DNA from: Darksidea phi
Taxonomy: Eukaryota; Ascomycota; Dothideomycetes; Pleosporales; Lentitheciaceae
Reading direction: 5' to 3'
DNA length: 32,565 nucleotides
Assembly (NCBI GenBank): GCA_030770425.1
Contig: JASJFT010000336.1
Span: forward strand, 1 to 32,565
Shown here one piece after another: positions 12,951 through 22,437 of this stretch (position 1 is its first letter; each line of letters starts with the position of its first letter). Both the position numbers and the translations under genes were made by a program. A model generated the notes under the pieces. That model saw only the letters and a list, made by a program, of their open reading frames with translations, did no database searches and had not been told where the DNA came from.

Positions 12951-15900
12951 ACGCTCGATCGAGAGACTCCCTTTACTATTATACTATACTAGTAGTAATA
13001 GATATCGACGTACTATACTATAGTTTTAAGCTATAGGGTAGAGAAGATAAGTAGCTAAATTATTTATTAATTATTATAGTATATTAATCGTTTATAATCT
13101 AGATCGAATCCGATATATTCGAATACTCTTTACTACTAGATTAACTTAGTACTAACTAATAAGACGGCTATTAATTCTACCTTAGTCGTTAATTTTATAA
13201 TATATCGCTATAGTATAGCCTTCTAATTAATAGATCTATTAAATAGAAAGAATATATATCCTTATAAGCTCTTCTAAGTAGTCTTATAATTAGTAAAGAA
13301 GGTATCTAATACTCTATAAAAGTTAGATATTAGTTTAGATATAAGTTTATTAGTAATATAGATAGATTTAATAGATATTAATATATTATAGTATATTACT
13401 CGATTCTTTATATCTAGTAAATAGGTAATTATTTAATAGGTAGTATCTAGATATTATTATAAAAGATTTATAAGGAACTTAGCTAGCTTTAAGTAAGCTT
13501 TTAAGATATTTAAATAGGTAGCTCCTATTATATAGCTAATAGATCTAATTAGCTATATATATTATTACTTAACTAAATCTATTATTTTATTCTCTAAGGG
13601 TATTAGTTCCTTAAGTAGTAGTAGTATAGTAGATAGCTTTAAGTAGAGCTTTAGTAAAGAATACTTCTAAATAAACTTCTCGATATATAATCTCTATAAT
13701 AGCTAGATTAAGCTACTATTATAATCTTTAATAATTTAAATACTATAAAATATTTATAGTTCTCCTAGAGATTTAATCTTATATTATTATAATAGCTTAT
13801 ACTTAAATTCGTATAGGGTAGCTATATATACTAGTATATTAAGGATAATAATATTATTAATAAAGAAGAAGACTAGTAGCTTCTTATTTTTCTATAAGTA
13901 AGAAGTATTCTTAATAGATATAAGGTCTAGCTCTATAAGTATTTTAGTAAGCTCTTTATACTAAAGTAATAGAGATATCTTTAGGCTATAGAGCGCTCGA
14001 CGTAGTTTCTATAGATAATTAGAATTAGAGAATCCTTCTAGCTAATAATAATAGACTAGTATTAATAGCTTAGTATTAGTAAACGCGTTAATAGTATTAT
14101 ATTAACGGATTTCTATATTAAAGTAGGTAATAATAGCTACTAGAGCTTAAAATATTCGAATAGCTAGTATAGTAGTATAGATATCTTTTACTATTATTTA
14201 TAAATTACTATATATATAGATCTAAGCCTTATATTTTAATAAATAGTCTTAATTATTAAGTTTATATTTATATATCTATATTAGTAGAAGAACTTTATTA
14301 TTTTAAGTATACTAAGTATTATATTTATTCTAGCTTATCTACTTATAAGTTTCTTTATATTTAATTATTACTAGTTCTTATTATATAGCTTATAAGAAGT
14401 CTTTCTTTTAGAGAGATAATAATTTTATTATATTCTTATAGTATTTTAGTTCTACTAGTAGCTCTATATATTTAAATCGTATTTTTAGTACTATTACTAA
14501 GATAGTTATATAAACTAACTAATAAGTATTAATAAAAAAGTTAGAGTTCTTCTATATAGGCTTTTTCTTTACTACTCTAGTTAATCCTTTAAGTAGAATA
14601 TAATATTAATAGAGATTAGTATCTATTAATTCTCGATACTCTATATAATTTAAATTAGACTTAATTCCACGCTTATACTTTAAGGGTTGATTTAATAGCT
14701 ATAATAATAGCTTAGATAAAGCTATTTCTAAAACTAATAGATTTAGTATTAGAAGCTAATTTAATATAGATTCCTAAGTAGTAACTTAAGTAGTAGTATA
14801 AATAATAGTCTAAGTAGAAGCTTAGGTAATAGGTTTTATAGCTTTTATAGAAGATATATATTTATTTTCTAATAAGACTTCTAAGAAAGTATCTTTATTA
14901 TTTAATATAAATAAGTAATATTTATAAATAAATTATTTTAGTTTAGAGTCTTAAAGAAGGGGATATAAATTATCTTAAGATTAATAAAATAGATTCTCTT
15001 AAAATATAATATCTCTTATATAAATTATCTTACTACTATAAACTTTACTTCTTATCTTTAATATCTAGATTTTATAGATATTCGATAAATTATATCTAAC
15101 TAGATATCCTACTAATATTTATAGACTAAGCTTATTATCTTTAAATATCTATTTATATAGTATATAAACTTTATAGCTATAAATATATAGATAAGCTAGT
15201 AATAGCTTTTTCTAATATATAATTTCGAATAGTATCTTCTAGTTTAGTAATTATATATATATTTAGTTAAGTAAATAGACTATTATTCTATAAATCTTAG
15301 AACTAAGAGCTAGTAGGAGATTAGCTATAATCCTTATTAAGTAGCTTCTCTTAATTAAACTTCTATTTAAGTATTTAGCTAAGCTATTTTATTCGATAGT
15401 ATATAATACTTATATCTATAGTTTAATTCCTTTCTATAAATAGTAGGCTTGTATTAAATCGTCTAATAAACTATAGCCTCGCTCGTTATTAGCTATTAGA
15501 AAAATAATAGTTATATTAAATTCTTATTTAATTACTCTATCTAGCTATCTAAGTATTATCTAAAGAGTAGACTTATTATACTTAGCTATTATATAGACCG
15601 TATATAGTTTTAAGAATAGATTAAATATATAAAATATATATTAATAGTTATTATAGACTAGTATATTAAGCTCGATTAGATTAATAATTATAGTTTTAAA
15701 CGGTTAGCTAGTATCTAATTTATAGCTAAATTAATATAAGATAATCTAATAGACTTTATTCTATAGATACTCTTTATAGTAAATTATTTTAGAAGTTATT
15801 ATACTATTATCTATATAGAGGTCTAAAATATTACTAGCTAACTAATCGATTATATTACTATTTAAATAACCTATAAGTAGATAAAGTTATAGCTTACTTA

Positions 15901-17650
15901 GTAATCTAGATTAAAGTAGTAAAGCTAAGATCTATAGTTAATACTAATTAGTAATAAATACTACGTACTAAGTAGGTTATAGTAGCTTAGTATAATAGAC
16001 TATAAGCTAGTATTTATTAATTCTAGTAAGCTTTACGATATTTTAAGATTAAGTTTCTAATTAATATAGAATATTTCTTCCTAAGTCGAAATAGACGTTT
16101 AATAAGGATAGTTATAATAGTAATACTAGATTAGTAAAAAAGCTAGGGATTAAGGCTACTCGTTTAAGTATTATTATTTTTAGACTTTAAGGTATTAATA
16201 AGGATATTTATATATTTTTCTAAGTCTAAATAACTATTTCTAAGCCTCTAGCTAGAACGATATTATTAGGTAAGACTAAAGCTTTTTATTAAAACTTAGT
16301 AGGATTATTATAGATATAAATATCTATATCTAGGTCTAATATCTAGAAATAGAGAAGTAGATAGATATTATTAGCTATTAAGGTATTATATATTATTAAA
16401 AATATAATATAAGCTTTATATTTATAATATAGTAGATTATTATCTATATTAATTTCTATTATATTAGTTATATCGTTATACTAGCTAGTCTACTTTTACT
16501 ATTTATAGTATTAATTTCTCTTATATATTTTAGTTAAAATACCCTTCTTATTCTTAGCTTTAAAATTAGCTATTTTTTTAATCTTTTTAAGATTCTCTAT
16601 AAATCCTCTCTTATATAGTAAGGTATTAATATATTAGTACTATTTCTAGTAGTATAGATCTTCGTATAGGTATAGCTTTAATAGCTTTAATAGCTTATTA
16701 TTTTATTATCTCTTCTTATTATATAGAGACTATTCTTAATTTAGTATAGCTATAAATATACTATTACTAATATTTAGCTTTATAGTCTACGTTATTTAGT
16801 AATAGTATAGGTAGCTAGCTAGTAGATTAAATAGTATAGGATTAATTAAGCTATTTAAACTAACTTCTATATTAAATACTATAATAGCTATAGTAACTAT
16901 ATAGTCTAAATTAATCTATTTAATAGCTCGTATTAGATTCTTATATAGCCGATATTCTAATACCTCTAGTAGGTTAAGCTATATAGTTTAATTATAGACT
17001 ATTAAAAAGGTTATACTCTATTCTTTAAGATTCTCTTTACGTATATATAGTACTTTAGTTAAGTTATATATCTTTTAAACCTTATATTCTTAATTAGCTA
17101 ATAATAGAGTAAATAGCTACTTTAGAGTCTTAAGCTAATTATATAGTAATTCCTAATTCTTAATCTAGAAGATAAGATTTTTAACTAGTATATTAGCTAT
17201 ATAGACTTCGATTTAACTAAGCTTATTCTTAATTCTATAGTATTCTTTTAATTCTATATAGTAAATACTTAGGTTCTTATTATATTAAGTAAGAGCTATT
17301 AAACTAGATTTAATTACTAGTAACCTATTCTCGTTAATAGGTAGTATAGAATTAATAGGGTATTTAGACTTATTTAGCTCTATAGAAGCTTTAGCTTCGG
17401 GATTAATATATTCCTATATATTAGCTATCTTCGCTAGCCTCTATATAGTATAGATCTATAGGTTCTAATTATATAGATCTTAGAGAATAGTAGCTAAACT
17501 AGCTTTAGATATAGTAGATAACGAGGTTATTATTTTATTATATAGAGAAGGATAGAATAGATTATATAATATAGGTAGATTAGACTAGACTTATAACTAT
17601 AAGTAGATAGAGATATAGAATAAATATATTAAGTAGTCTAACTATTTAGC
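12950..17650 (-). mobile_element. RIP-inactivated Ty1/copia retrotransposon
   Basis: On the minus strand the domain order is integrase, then RT, then RNase H, which is the Ty1/copia order and opposite to the gypsy copies here. The integrase is near 15,720-15,300: an N-E-R-G motif with the preceding catalytic Asp read as Asn lies at about 15,497-15,463, followed by a block resembling the A-Q-N-G-x-A-E-R motif. The RT box at 13,864-13,850 reads FINNI for FVDDI. RNase H spans about 13,420-13,040 and includes the T-T-K-V-E-L-I-A block before the final Y-N-N, normally C-D-N. Upstream DNA to about 17,650 should hold gag and protease but is too altered to delimit. No LTR pair was recognised, so both limits are approximate. 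Confidence 0.75.
13040..15720 (-). pseudogene. pol: copia pol remnant (integrase, RT, RNase H)
   Basis: The supported part of the copia polyprotein, read through many TAG/TAA codons. Catalytic Asp codons have become Asn in both the integrase (D-N-E-R-G read as N-N-E-R-G) and the RT (V-D-D read as I-N-N), as expected when TpG becomes TpA at T-GAT/T-GAC. The motif order and the T-E-A-E-L-I-A-like RNase H end, read here as T-K-V-E-L-I-A, are diagnostic of copia. It cannot encode an active enzyme. Confidence 0.75.
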
Positions 17651-18045
17651 TAGGGTATAAGTAGAGGGCCTTATATATAAGTTATACTAGATCTAGTAAC
17701 TAAATTAATTATTATAAATTAATATATAGTTACTATAACTTATTATTATATAGTTATTATAAGTTTAGTATAAAGTTATAGTAAATTAGTATAAATTATT
17801 ATATAAATAGAGTAGTTATATAATATATAGCGCTTGGCTACTTATAATATAAGTATTTAATAGCGTTTAAAAGGGTCTTATAATTAAATCTTTTACTAGA
17901 TTTTCTACTATATAACTCTATTCGATTAGTCTTACTTCTAATATATCTTATAACTACTTAGTCTTATTCTTATTATAAGATATAGTCTTAAAGTATAATT
18001 AATAAGATATAGGTTAAGGGCTAACGTATTCTCGTATTAATATTA
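17650..18045. other. RIP-mutated flank up to the island edge
   Basis: Short AT-rich repeats (ATAGTTA/TATAA-type) and no coding motif. CpA and TpG are absent apart from a CTTGGC near 17,832. It may contain the decayed 5' LTR of the copia element, but I could not match it to a second copy. Confidence 0.4.
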
Positions 18046-18142
18046 CCGACCGAGTAAACCTAGCGGCTTCGTCTATTTTTATAGTAGTTATATCGGCTCT
18101 CGTCTACTACATAAGCAGCCGCAGCCCGTCGGCTCGGTCGGT
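18045..18142. repeat. 98-bp segment bounded by 10-bp perfect inverted repeats at the island edge
   Basis: ACCGACCGAG at 18,045-18,054 is exactly complementary to CTCGGTCGGT at 18,133-18,142. A TAAACCT motif occurs just inside the left arm and just outside the right arm. The change from CpA-free to ordinary DNA falls inside this segment, at about 18,108. It could be the termini of a small non-autonomous element, a junction scar, or chance. Confidence 0.5.
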
Positions 18143-18860
18143 TTAAACCTGGGGTCCGTCAAATGTTACGTATAGCTGCGCACTGTCAATAAATATTATT
18201 ATTCTACCCATAGCCTGGTGACCTCGTTGCAGTGTATCTGAGCTGCCCCGTTTTTCCGGATTGTAAAGGAAATGGCGAGTAACCACGTGTGCATGGGCCA
18301 CAGGTTGTGGTCTCTGTCGACGGTAGTGATTCGTGTTGCGCGTATCTTCATCCGATTCGGGAGGGTACCATAATTCTCTAGCCAGCAGGACTGGCCACAG
18401 CGATACGACGTGGGGCACCTTGCGCGAGGAAGCGGGATACCCCGCTCTCGCCTGGGGTCTTGATCCTGGCTCTCATGCGCAACGCAAGCGCGCCGCCATC
18501 CACGGCAACAATATGGAGGCGGTCGCTATCTGCTCTCAAAGTCTCTGAGCCAACGGAATTCCCGCGTTGAACGCTACAATTGCACCTTACCGCTGGGCTC
18601 AACAGAGTAACTTGGTGATAAAGGACGGCAGCCGCTACATTAATACATCCCGTCTCGTCCTTTCCGGCACGTGAGTGCAAACATAAGACCATTGTTATAA
18701 GACGTCCATTTTGCACGTAAAAGAGTGTCATTATCCCTCAATTACAAGTGCTCGAATCACGGCCACTTTCATCTTAACAGAAGTCACAAGATAGCCCATC
18801 TATCAGGCTAGCTCACACCAGATCAGATCACATGACTGCTCCTGGCTGCTGTGCCTCATT
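18143..18860. other. GC-balanced intergenic DNA upstream of the first Tse2-like gene
   Basis: Base composition is ordinary here, with CpA and TpG present. Short open frames exist on both strands (for example 71 codons at 18,333-18,548 on + and 117 codons at 18,378-18,731 on -), but they overlap each other, match no domain I recognise and show no intron or start context favouring one. I treat the region as upstream regulatory or degraded sequence. Confidence 0.5.
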
Positions 18861-18866
18861 TTGTTC

Positions 18867-18874
18867 TATATAAG
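18867..18874 (+). promoter_or_regulatory. TATA box of the first Tse2-like gene
   Basis: TATATAAG lies 117 bp before the chosen ATG and is followed by a pyrimidine-rich leader (TTCTCACTTCTTTCCCTC at about 18,910), the usual arrangement of a strong fungal core promoter with a 5' UTR of roughly 80-90 nt. Confidence 0.65.
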
Positions 18875-18925
18875 CTGCTCTCATACAGAGCTTTCACAAT
18901 CAACCGCAGTTCTCACTTCTTTCCC

Positions 18926-18957
18926 TCACAGTGATTCACTGTGATAACTCACTGTGA
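18926..18957 (+). promoter_or_regulatory. Palindrome plus direct repeat in the 5' UTR
   Basis: TCACAGTGATTCACTGTGA (18,926-18,944) is a perfect 9-bp inverted repeat around a single T. The arm TCACTGTGA is repeated at 18,949-18,957, and TCACTGTGATA occurs at 18,936 and 18,949. It lies between the TATA box and the start codon, so it could act as an operator in DNA or a hairpin in the leader of the mRNA. Confidence 0.6.
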
Positions 18958-18990
18958 TACCATCCTATCCCTCTTCAACCTCTGATAATC

Positions 18991-19716
18991 ATGTCGAGGT
19001 CTATCAAATCTTTCAAGGCCTTCCCTATGGAGCTATTCCGCGTGAATAACGGACGCGCCATCAGACTTCGAGATTGGGCTCCGCAAAAACTCATCTACGA
19101 TGTTGTTACTGAAGACGGCTATGTAAAGGCCAAAGCTCTTAATCCCGCTACATACTCCGGTAAGGTTGCCTCTGCTTAAATATGAGGTGAAATTGACTTT
19201 GCAGCCCCCAATGGCGCCTCCATGCGGCCAAACTCTGAATACAAGAGAAGCGTGATCGAGAAATACAGAGGACAACAAGTGGTAGTGTACTCAATCCCTG
19301 CTGGTTAGTTCATCGTAACAGACAGATTTCACGCCTCCAAGTCCTAATTCGCACAGGTACCCAATTGCCCGACGATCTTCTCCTGGTACACGAATTTGAG
19401 GACCATTATTCTCTCCAGGCAGCCAGAGACATGCCTCTCCAAGGTGAGGTCCAATTGCTGCATTAGCCTAGGATTATGAACTAAATTGATCACAGAACTG
19501 AACGACAAGATAACTAGCTTCCTGGAGACTCACGGAAATGTGAGGTCCAAAGAAGCATGGCTACAATTGTACAACGCTGCTCCCTCCGGCGGAACTCAGC
19601 ATACCCAGGGGGGTACTAGCTCCGCAGGAGGGAGGAGCGCACCCACTGGATGGGAATGGGATGAGGCACACCAGAAATACAGATACTGGGATGGTCAGAA
19701 ATGGATTTTCCAGTAA
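18991..19716 (+). CDS. Tse2-like ADP-ribosyltransferase-fold toxin-domain protein (191 aa, four exons)
   Basis: Exons are 18991-19159, 19205-19303, 19357-19443 and 19496-19716. The introns (45, 53 and 52 nt) have GT-AG ends and all fall in phase 1. The product resembles fungal proteins with the domain of Tse2, a Pseudomonas type VI effector whose fold is like ADP-ribosyltransferases. Supporting motifs are FPMELFRVNNG (residues 11-21), a P-N-G-A-S-M-R-P-N block (58-66), S-I-P-A-G (86-90) closing exon 2, a G-T-x-L-P start and D-H-Y-S-L-Q in exon 3, and an E-L-N-x-K-I helix in exon 4. A Gly/Ser-rich linker (about 148-168) leads to a Trp-rich tail ending W-D-G-Q-K-W-I-F-Q. There is no signal peptide or membrane segment, so a cytosolic product is inferred. 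The ATG follows a TATA box and leader. Catalysis is inferred from family resemblance only, and no substrate can be deduced. Confidence 0.85.
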
Positions 19717-20624
19717 ATGGATGGGTGGAAGCGGAACGCGAGTATGGAGTGGATAAGGAGGCTTCTTCCTGTTGTTGGAGACGATTCAACATCACATTTA
19801 CTATGCAATTGGGCCCCAATCATGTCAGCGTGCAGGAAGCCTCTACAGAGCAGATTGGCCATGACTCTGTATGTTGACCTAAGACCTGTACCGTACGCTA
19901 CGAGCTCGTACTTACAGGCCAAGATGAACCGTGTGAAGCTGCGGGGCTCGCCCTCCTTGTGCCGCTGTTGTTCGGGCTGTGGTTGTCGTGGGTATCAAGA
20001 TTGGCGGGCTGGATGGCAAGAGGGAGGTGGGGAGTGTTTCTGTGGGTATTGTAGGACGAGGTGGTCGTATTCGTTGACGTTGGGATGTGGGCTTGGAGTA
20101 GCAGAGGAGTGACGGGTATTGATGGGTGGGGTAGAGGCAGAGGCGGAGGCCCTGAACAAGCAAGGGGCGCAATAGCTGCAATTAGACACCTTACAGGAAG
20201 AGAGTTCCTTGTAAAGTGTAATTAGTAAGTTATATGTCTGGGCTAGCGCGGTTTTGTGGATGTGGGCGTGGGCGTGGGCGTGGGCGGCGCGACGAACAAG
20301 TGCGCCAAGCGGCAATTCATCTGGGGATTAGTCAGCCAGACCACTAACCTTTGGCTGCGACTCTTACAGATAATGCTTTTGGATTTGTTCCATATCACGG
20401 TGACCGACCTCAGGGTCATCAGTGCTCCTCGGCAGCGCAATATAAAGTTGCAAGAGGCGAATCATGGAAATGTCCTTGAGCCTTTTGTAATTAAATTTAG
20501 ATGACATGATTTTACAGTAGGAGTAGCGATTGACCCAGTAACAAGCTCATCCAGTCCACTCATCCACTTTCTGCTGATAACCACGCATTACTCTCCATAC
20601 CTACACGAAACAGACGACGAAAGG
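19717..20624. other. Convergent intergenic region between the two Tse2-like genes
   Basis: About 0.9 kb between the two stop codons should hold both 3' UTRs. A clean AATAAA is not evident near either stop. Open frames at 19,717-20,112 (+) and 20,256-20,504 (+), and their minus-strand counterparts, are low-complexity (Gly/Arg/Cys or Val/Gly repeats) and look non-coding. A GTGGGC microsatellite is listed separately. Confidence 0.6.
20262..20285 (+). repeat. (GTGGGC)4 hexanucleotide repeat with G-quadruplex pattern
   Basis: Four perfect GTGGGC units give four GGG runs separated by three bases (20,264-20,284), which meets the standard G3N3 quadruplex pattern on the + strand. It sits in the convergent intergenic region. 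Confidence 0.85.
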
Positions 20625-21387
20625 CTATCTAGCCATCCACTTCTTTTCGTTCTCAGCGGCGACGGCGTCTTCATACTTGTGACCCATAAGCCACTCATTG
20701 GCATCCTTCTTATCTGCGTATTTAGAGTAAAATTCGTCCAAGATGTTGTCTAGATCTAGAAGATTAATTAGTGGATGTCATAACTATCTGAGGTGTGAAG
20801 TTACCTTTGGGGGAGGTATGCAGAGAAGGCTGCAAGGAGAATTGGGACGCTGTTTCCCTTAGTAGTACAAGCGTTGTAGGCAATATAGTCCCTTAACCTA
20901 TATTAGTATTCTCACGCTGAAGGATAATCTTACAGACCTTTTGGTATAGTGAAAATGAAAGGACGTTCAACGGACATGCCGTTGTCCTTATCCTCGAAGA
21001 AATTCTCGGCCGCCGTCCGGATAATCTCTTGCATTGTGAACGTATTTGGCATAAGCGTTGCCCTATTTAAAGCTTCGTCTAGAATTAGTAAAGTGGAATG
21101 AATAGGGCCTGTTAAAAAAACATACCTAGGCAACTCGTCCAGTCATTAGCATTCTCGTGGTTGTCCGACTGTTCAAGCTGATTGTTTATGCCTGATTCGT
21201 TCCTATAAGCCGCTTGCTCGAACCAGAATGCCTTAAATGTTGGACCCGCATTGAGGCGCAATAAAGTGGCCGGGAAGCAGGAATGAGTAGAAATGGCCGA
21301 ATGACCACGTCGATGGGCAGGTCTAATCGCATGAGAGAGCTGAGCGATTGCGGACAAGATAACAGGCCGGTATGTCCTGCTGAGCAT
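20625..21387 (-). CDS. Second, diverged Tse2-like protein with presequence-like N-terminus (206 aa, four exons)
   Basis: Exons on the minus strand are 21387-21126, 21078-20938, 20891-20805 and 20755-20625; introns are 47, 46 and 49 nt, all phase 1. The motif order follows the gene at 18,991: FPATLLRLNAGP in exon 1, N-R-A-T-L-M-P-N in exon 2, T-I-P-K-G ending exon 2, G-T-I-L-P and S-Q-F-S-L-Q-P in exon 3, D-L-D-N-I-L-D-E-F-Y opening exon 4, and a W-M-A-R C-terminus. The first 35 residues are Arg/His/Ser-rich with no acidic residue, like a mitochondrial presequence; this is inference. The ATG at 21,387 has a CACCTACC context; the frame is open upstream to an ATG at 21,669. Intron 2 uses a weak GTCTGT donor and TTAAG acceptor, chosen because only this keeps the family motif in exon 3. 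Function is unknown beyond family resemblance. Confidence 0.75.
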
Positions 21388-21855
21388 GGTAGGTGACGAT
21401 TGGGCAAGGTAGAAGCTTGTGCCGAGGCGAGAATTTTCGTTTTGGAGGTTGGACGGTAGAACATATATCCGAACTCCTTTATCGATAACAAATGTGTCGG
21501 ATCTGCTCCTGGCTGCTCTGACACGACAGCTAGCTCTACAGCCTAAAGTCAGCTGGTGCGAACTGGCCGACCGGGAACCGCTGGCGAGAACGGCGGCAAG
21601 AGTGCCGACAAACTCTCGTTGTTTGCCTACAGTATCAAACCCGTGTCTCCTCCGAGAACGTTTCAACATGTGACCGATGGGTGCGCTGACTCATCTACCG
21701 CCAAGAATATGATGTCGCGGGCCTGTCCAGTGTCAGCCAAATCGACGCGACTCTAACCTCTCAGCTACGCACGACATAGATGCCGCTTTCTGCCCGCGTT
21801 ACCTCAACTTCCCCATATCGCCGGATTCGACGTCCACACGACCGATAGTTACCCT
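21388..21855. other. Upstream region of the second Tse2-like gene
   Basis: Ordinary-composition DNA. A minus-strand ATATATG about 75 bp before the ATG is a weak TATA candidate. The minus frame remains open to 21,669 (94 extra codons), so a longer N-terminus cannot be excluded. The plus-strand frames at 21,419-21,756 look like shadows. No other gene is supported. Confidence 0.45.
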
Positions 21856-22080
21856 ATGCTCGAATCGCAACTCCCGAGTCTGCGCAAACGTCAACGCCCC
21901 GAGCCGCCCGAACAGACCGGAACGTCGCTGCCTCCTTCCAAGAAGCAGAGGCTCAGGCATCCTCGTGGATCTCAACCACCGGCGTTTTAGGTCAATCTAT
22001 CGAAGCTCTAGTTGACGAAATCAGCGCTGAGAGTGCTATATTGAGAACTTAGGCGGAGTCAGGGTCCAGAAAGTGGACAG
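21856..22080 (+). pseudogene. 5' fragment of a multicopy fungal gene family, RIP-type stops
   Basis: From ATG 21,856 the frame reads a basic, Pro-rich segment (K-R-Q-R-P-E-P-P, then S-K-K-Q-R-L-R-H-P-R-G-S-Q-P-P-A-F). It continues through TAG codons at 21,988-21,990 and 22,009-22,011 into V-N-L-S-K-L and L-T-K-S-A-L-R. I recognise this as the start of a widespread, multicopy family of uncharacterised ascomycete proteins whose equivalent block normally has Trp at both stop positions. TGG to TAG at both sites is the RIP change. Similarity fades after about 22,050. The remainder of the gene is missing, so it is a truncated relic. Confidence 0.55.
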
Positions 22081-22297
22081 GAGCTGAAAACGGGGAACTG
22101 AAAAAGTTGCTATTTATGCCACACCCTAGAATAGAAATACAGTCTAGGAAGGTGGTCCAAGAATAGGAACTAGTAACTGGAACTTGAGGTTTAGAGTGAA
22201 CCAGGCAGAGCGCTCGCGGTGTAAGACTAATAGGTTCATTCTAGTCTAATATATACGTACCTGCTACTAATTCCCTTATCCCCTCCGTCCGCTACTA
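22080..22297. other. Intergenic DNA before the Tc1 element
   Basis: Ordinary composition with several TAG-rich patches; no coding or RNA feature seen. It ends in the TA dinucleotide (22,296-22,297) that abuts the transposon end. Confidence 0.5.
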
Positions 22298-22324
22298 CAG
22301 TACTAGGCCAAAAGTCTTGCAACC
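22298..22324 (+). repeat. Terminal inverted repeat of the Tc1 element (one end)
   Basis: Starts CAGTACTAGGCCAAAAGTCT next to TA at 22,296-22,297. The GGCCAAAAGT core is typical of Tc1-family ends. The partner end on the right was not found. Confidence 0.65.
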
Positions 22325-22437
22325 GAAGGCCATCCCGAATTCGGAAGCGGATCAGCGCCCCCATCAACAACCACCCCACAATAGTAAACTATATAGTAAA
22401 TACATGGCTTTTTCGTGTTTTCCAGGGTAACTAAAGC

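Noticed and set aside
1..18050. Mitochondrial DNA or a mitochondrial plasmid as the source of the AT-rich sequence
   Set aside because: Nuclear LTR-element domains and a specific loss of CpA/TpG, rather than general AT bias, identify RIP-mutated nuclear repeats.
18378..18731. 117-codon minus-strand open frame
   Set aside because: It overlaps other open frames, has no recognisable domain, and lies in the upstream region of the first Tse2-like gene; likely chance in GC-balanced DNA.
18991..19179. Single-exon 62-residue protein ending at the first in-frame stop
   Set aside because: The stop lies inside a GT-AG intron; splicing three short introns yields a continuous 191-residue product with family motifs across all exons.
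19717..20112. 131-codon plus-strand open frame directly after the stop of the first Tse2-like gene
   Set aside because: Low-complexity Gly/Cys/Arg composition and no start context; it is more likely the 3' UTR and spacer.
20256..20504. 82-codon open frame over the GTGGGC repeat
   Set aside because: The N-terminus is just translated microsatellite (Val/Gly repeat); no support as a gene.
20898..20933. Alternative intron 2 of the second gene using the stronger GTAAGA donor and TATAG acceptor
   Set aside because: It would be only 36 nt and shifts exon 3 out of the frame that carries the family G-T-I-L-P and S-L-Q-P motifs.
21388..21669. N-terminal extension of the second Tse2-like gene to the ATG at 21,669
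   Set aside because: The added 94 residues are compositionally unlike a conserved domain, whereas the ATG at 21,387 has a good start context and a presequence-like N-terminus. Not fully excluded.
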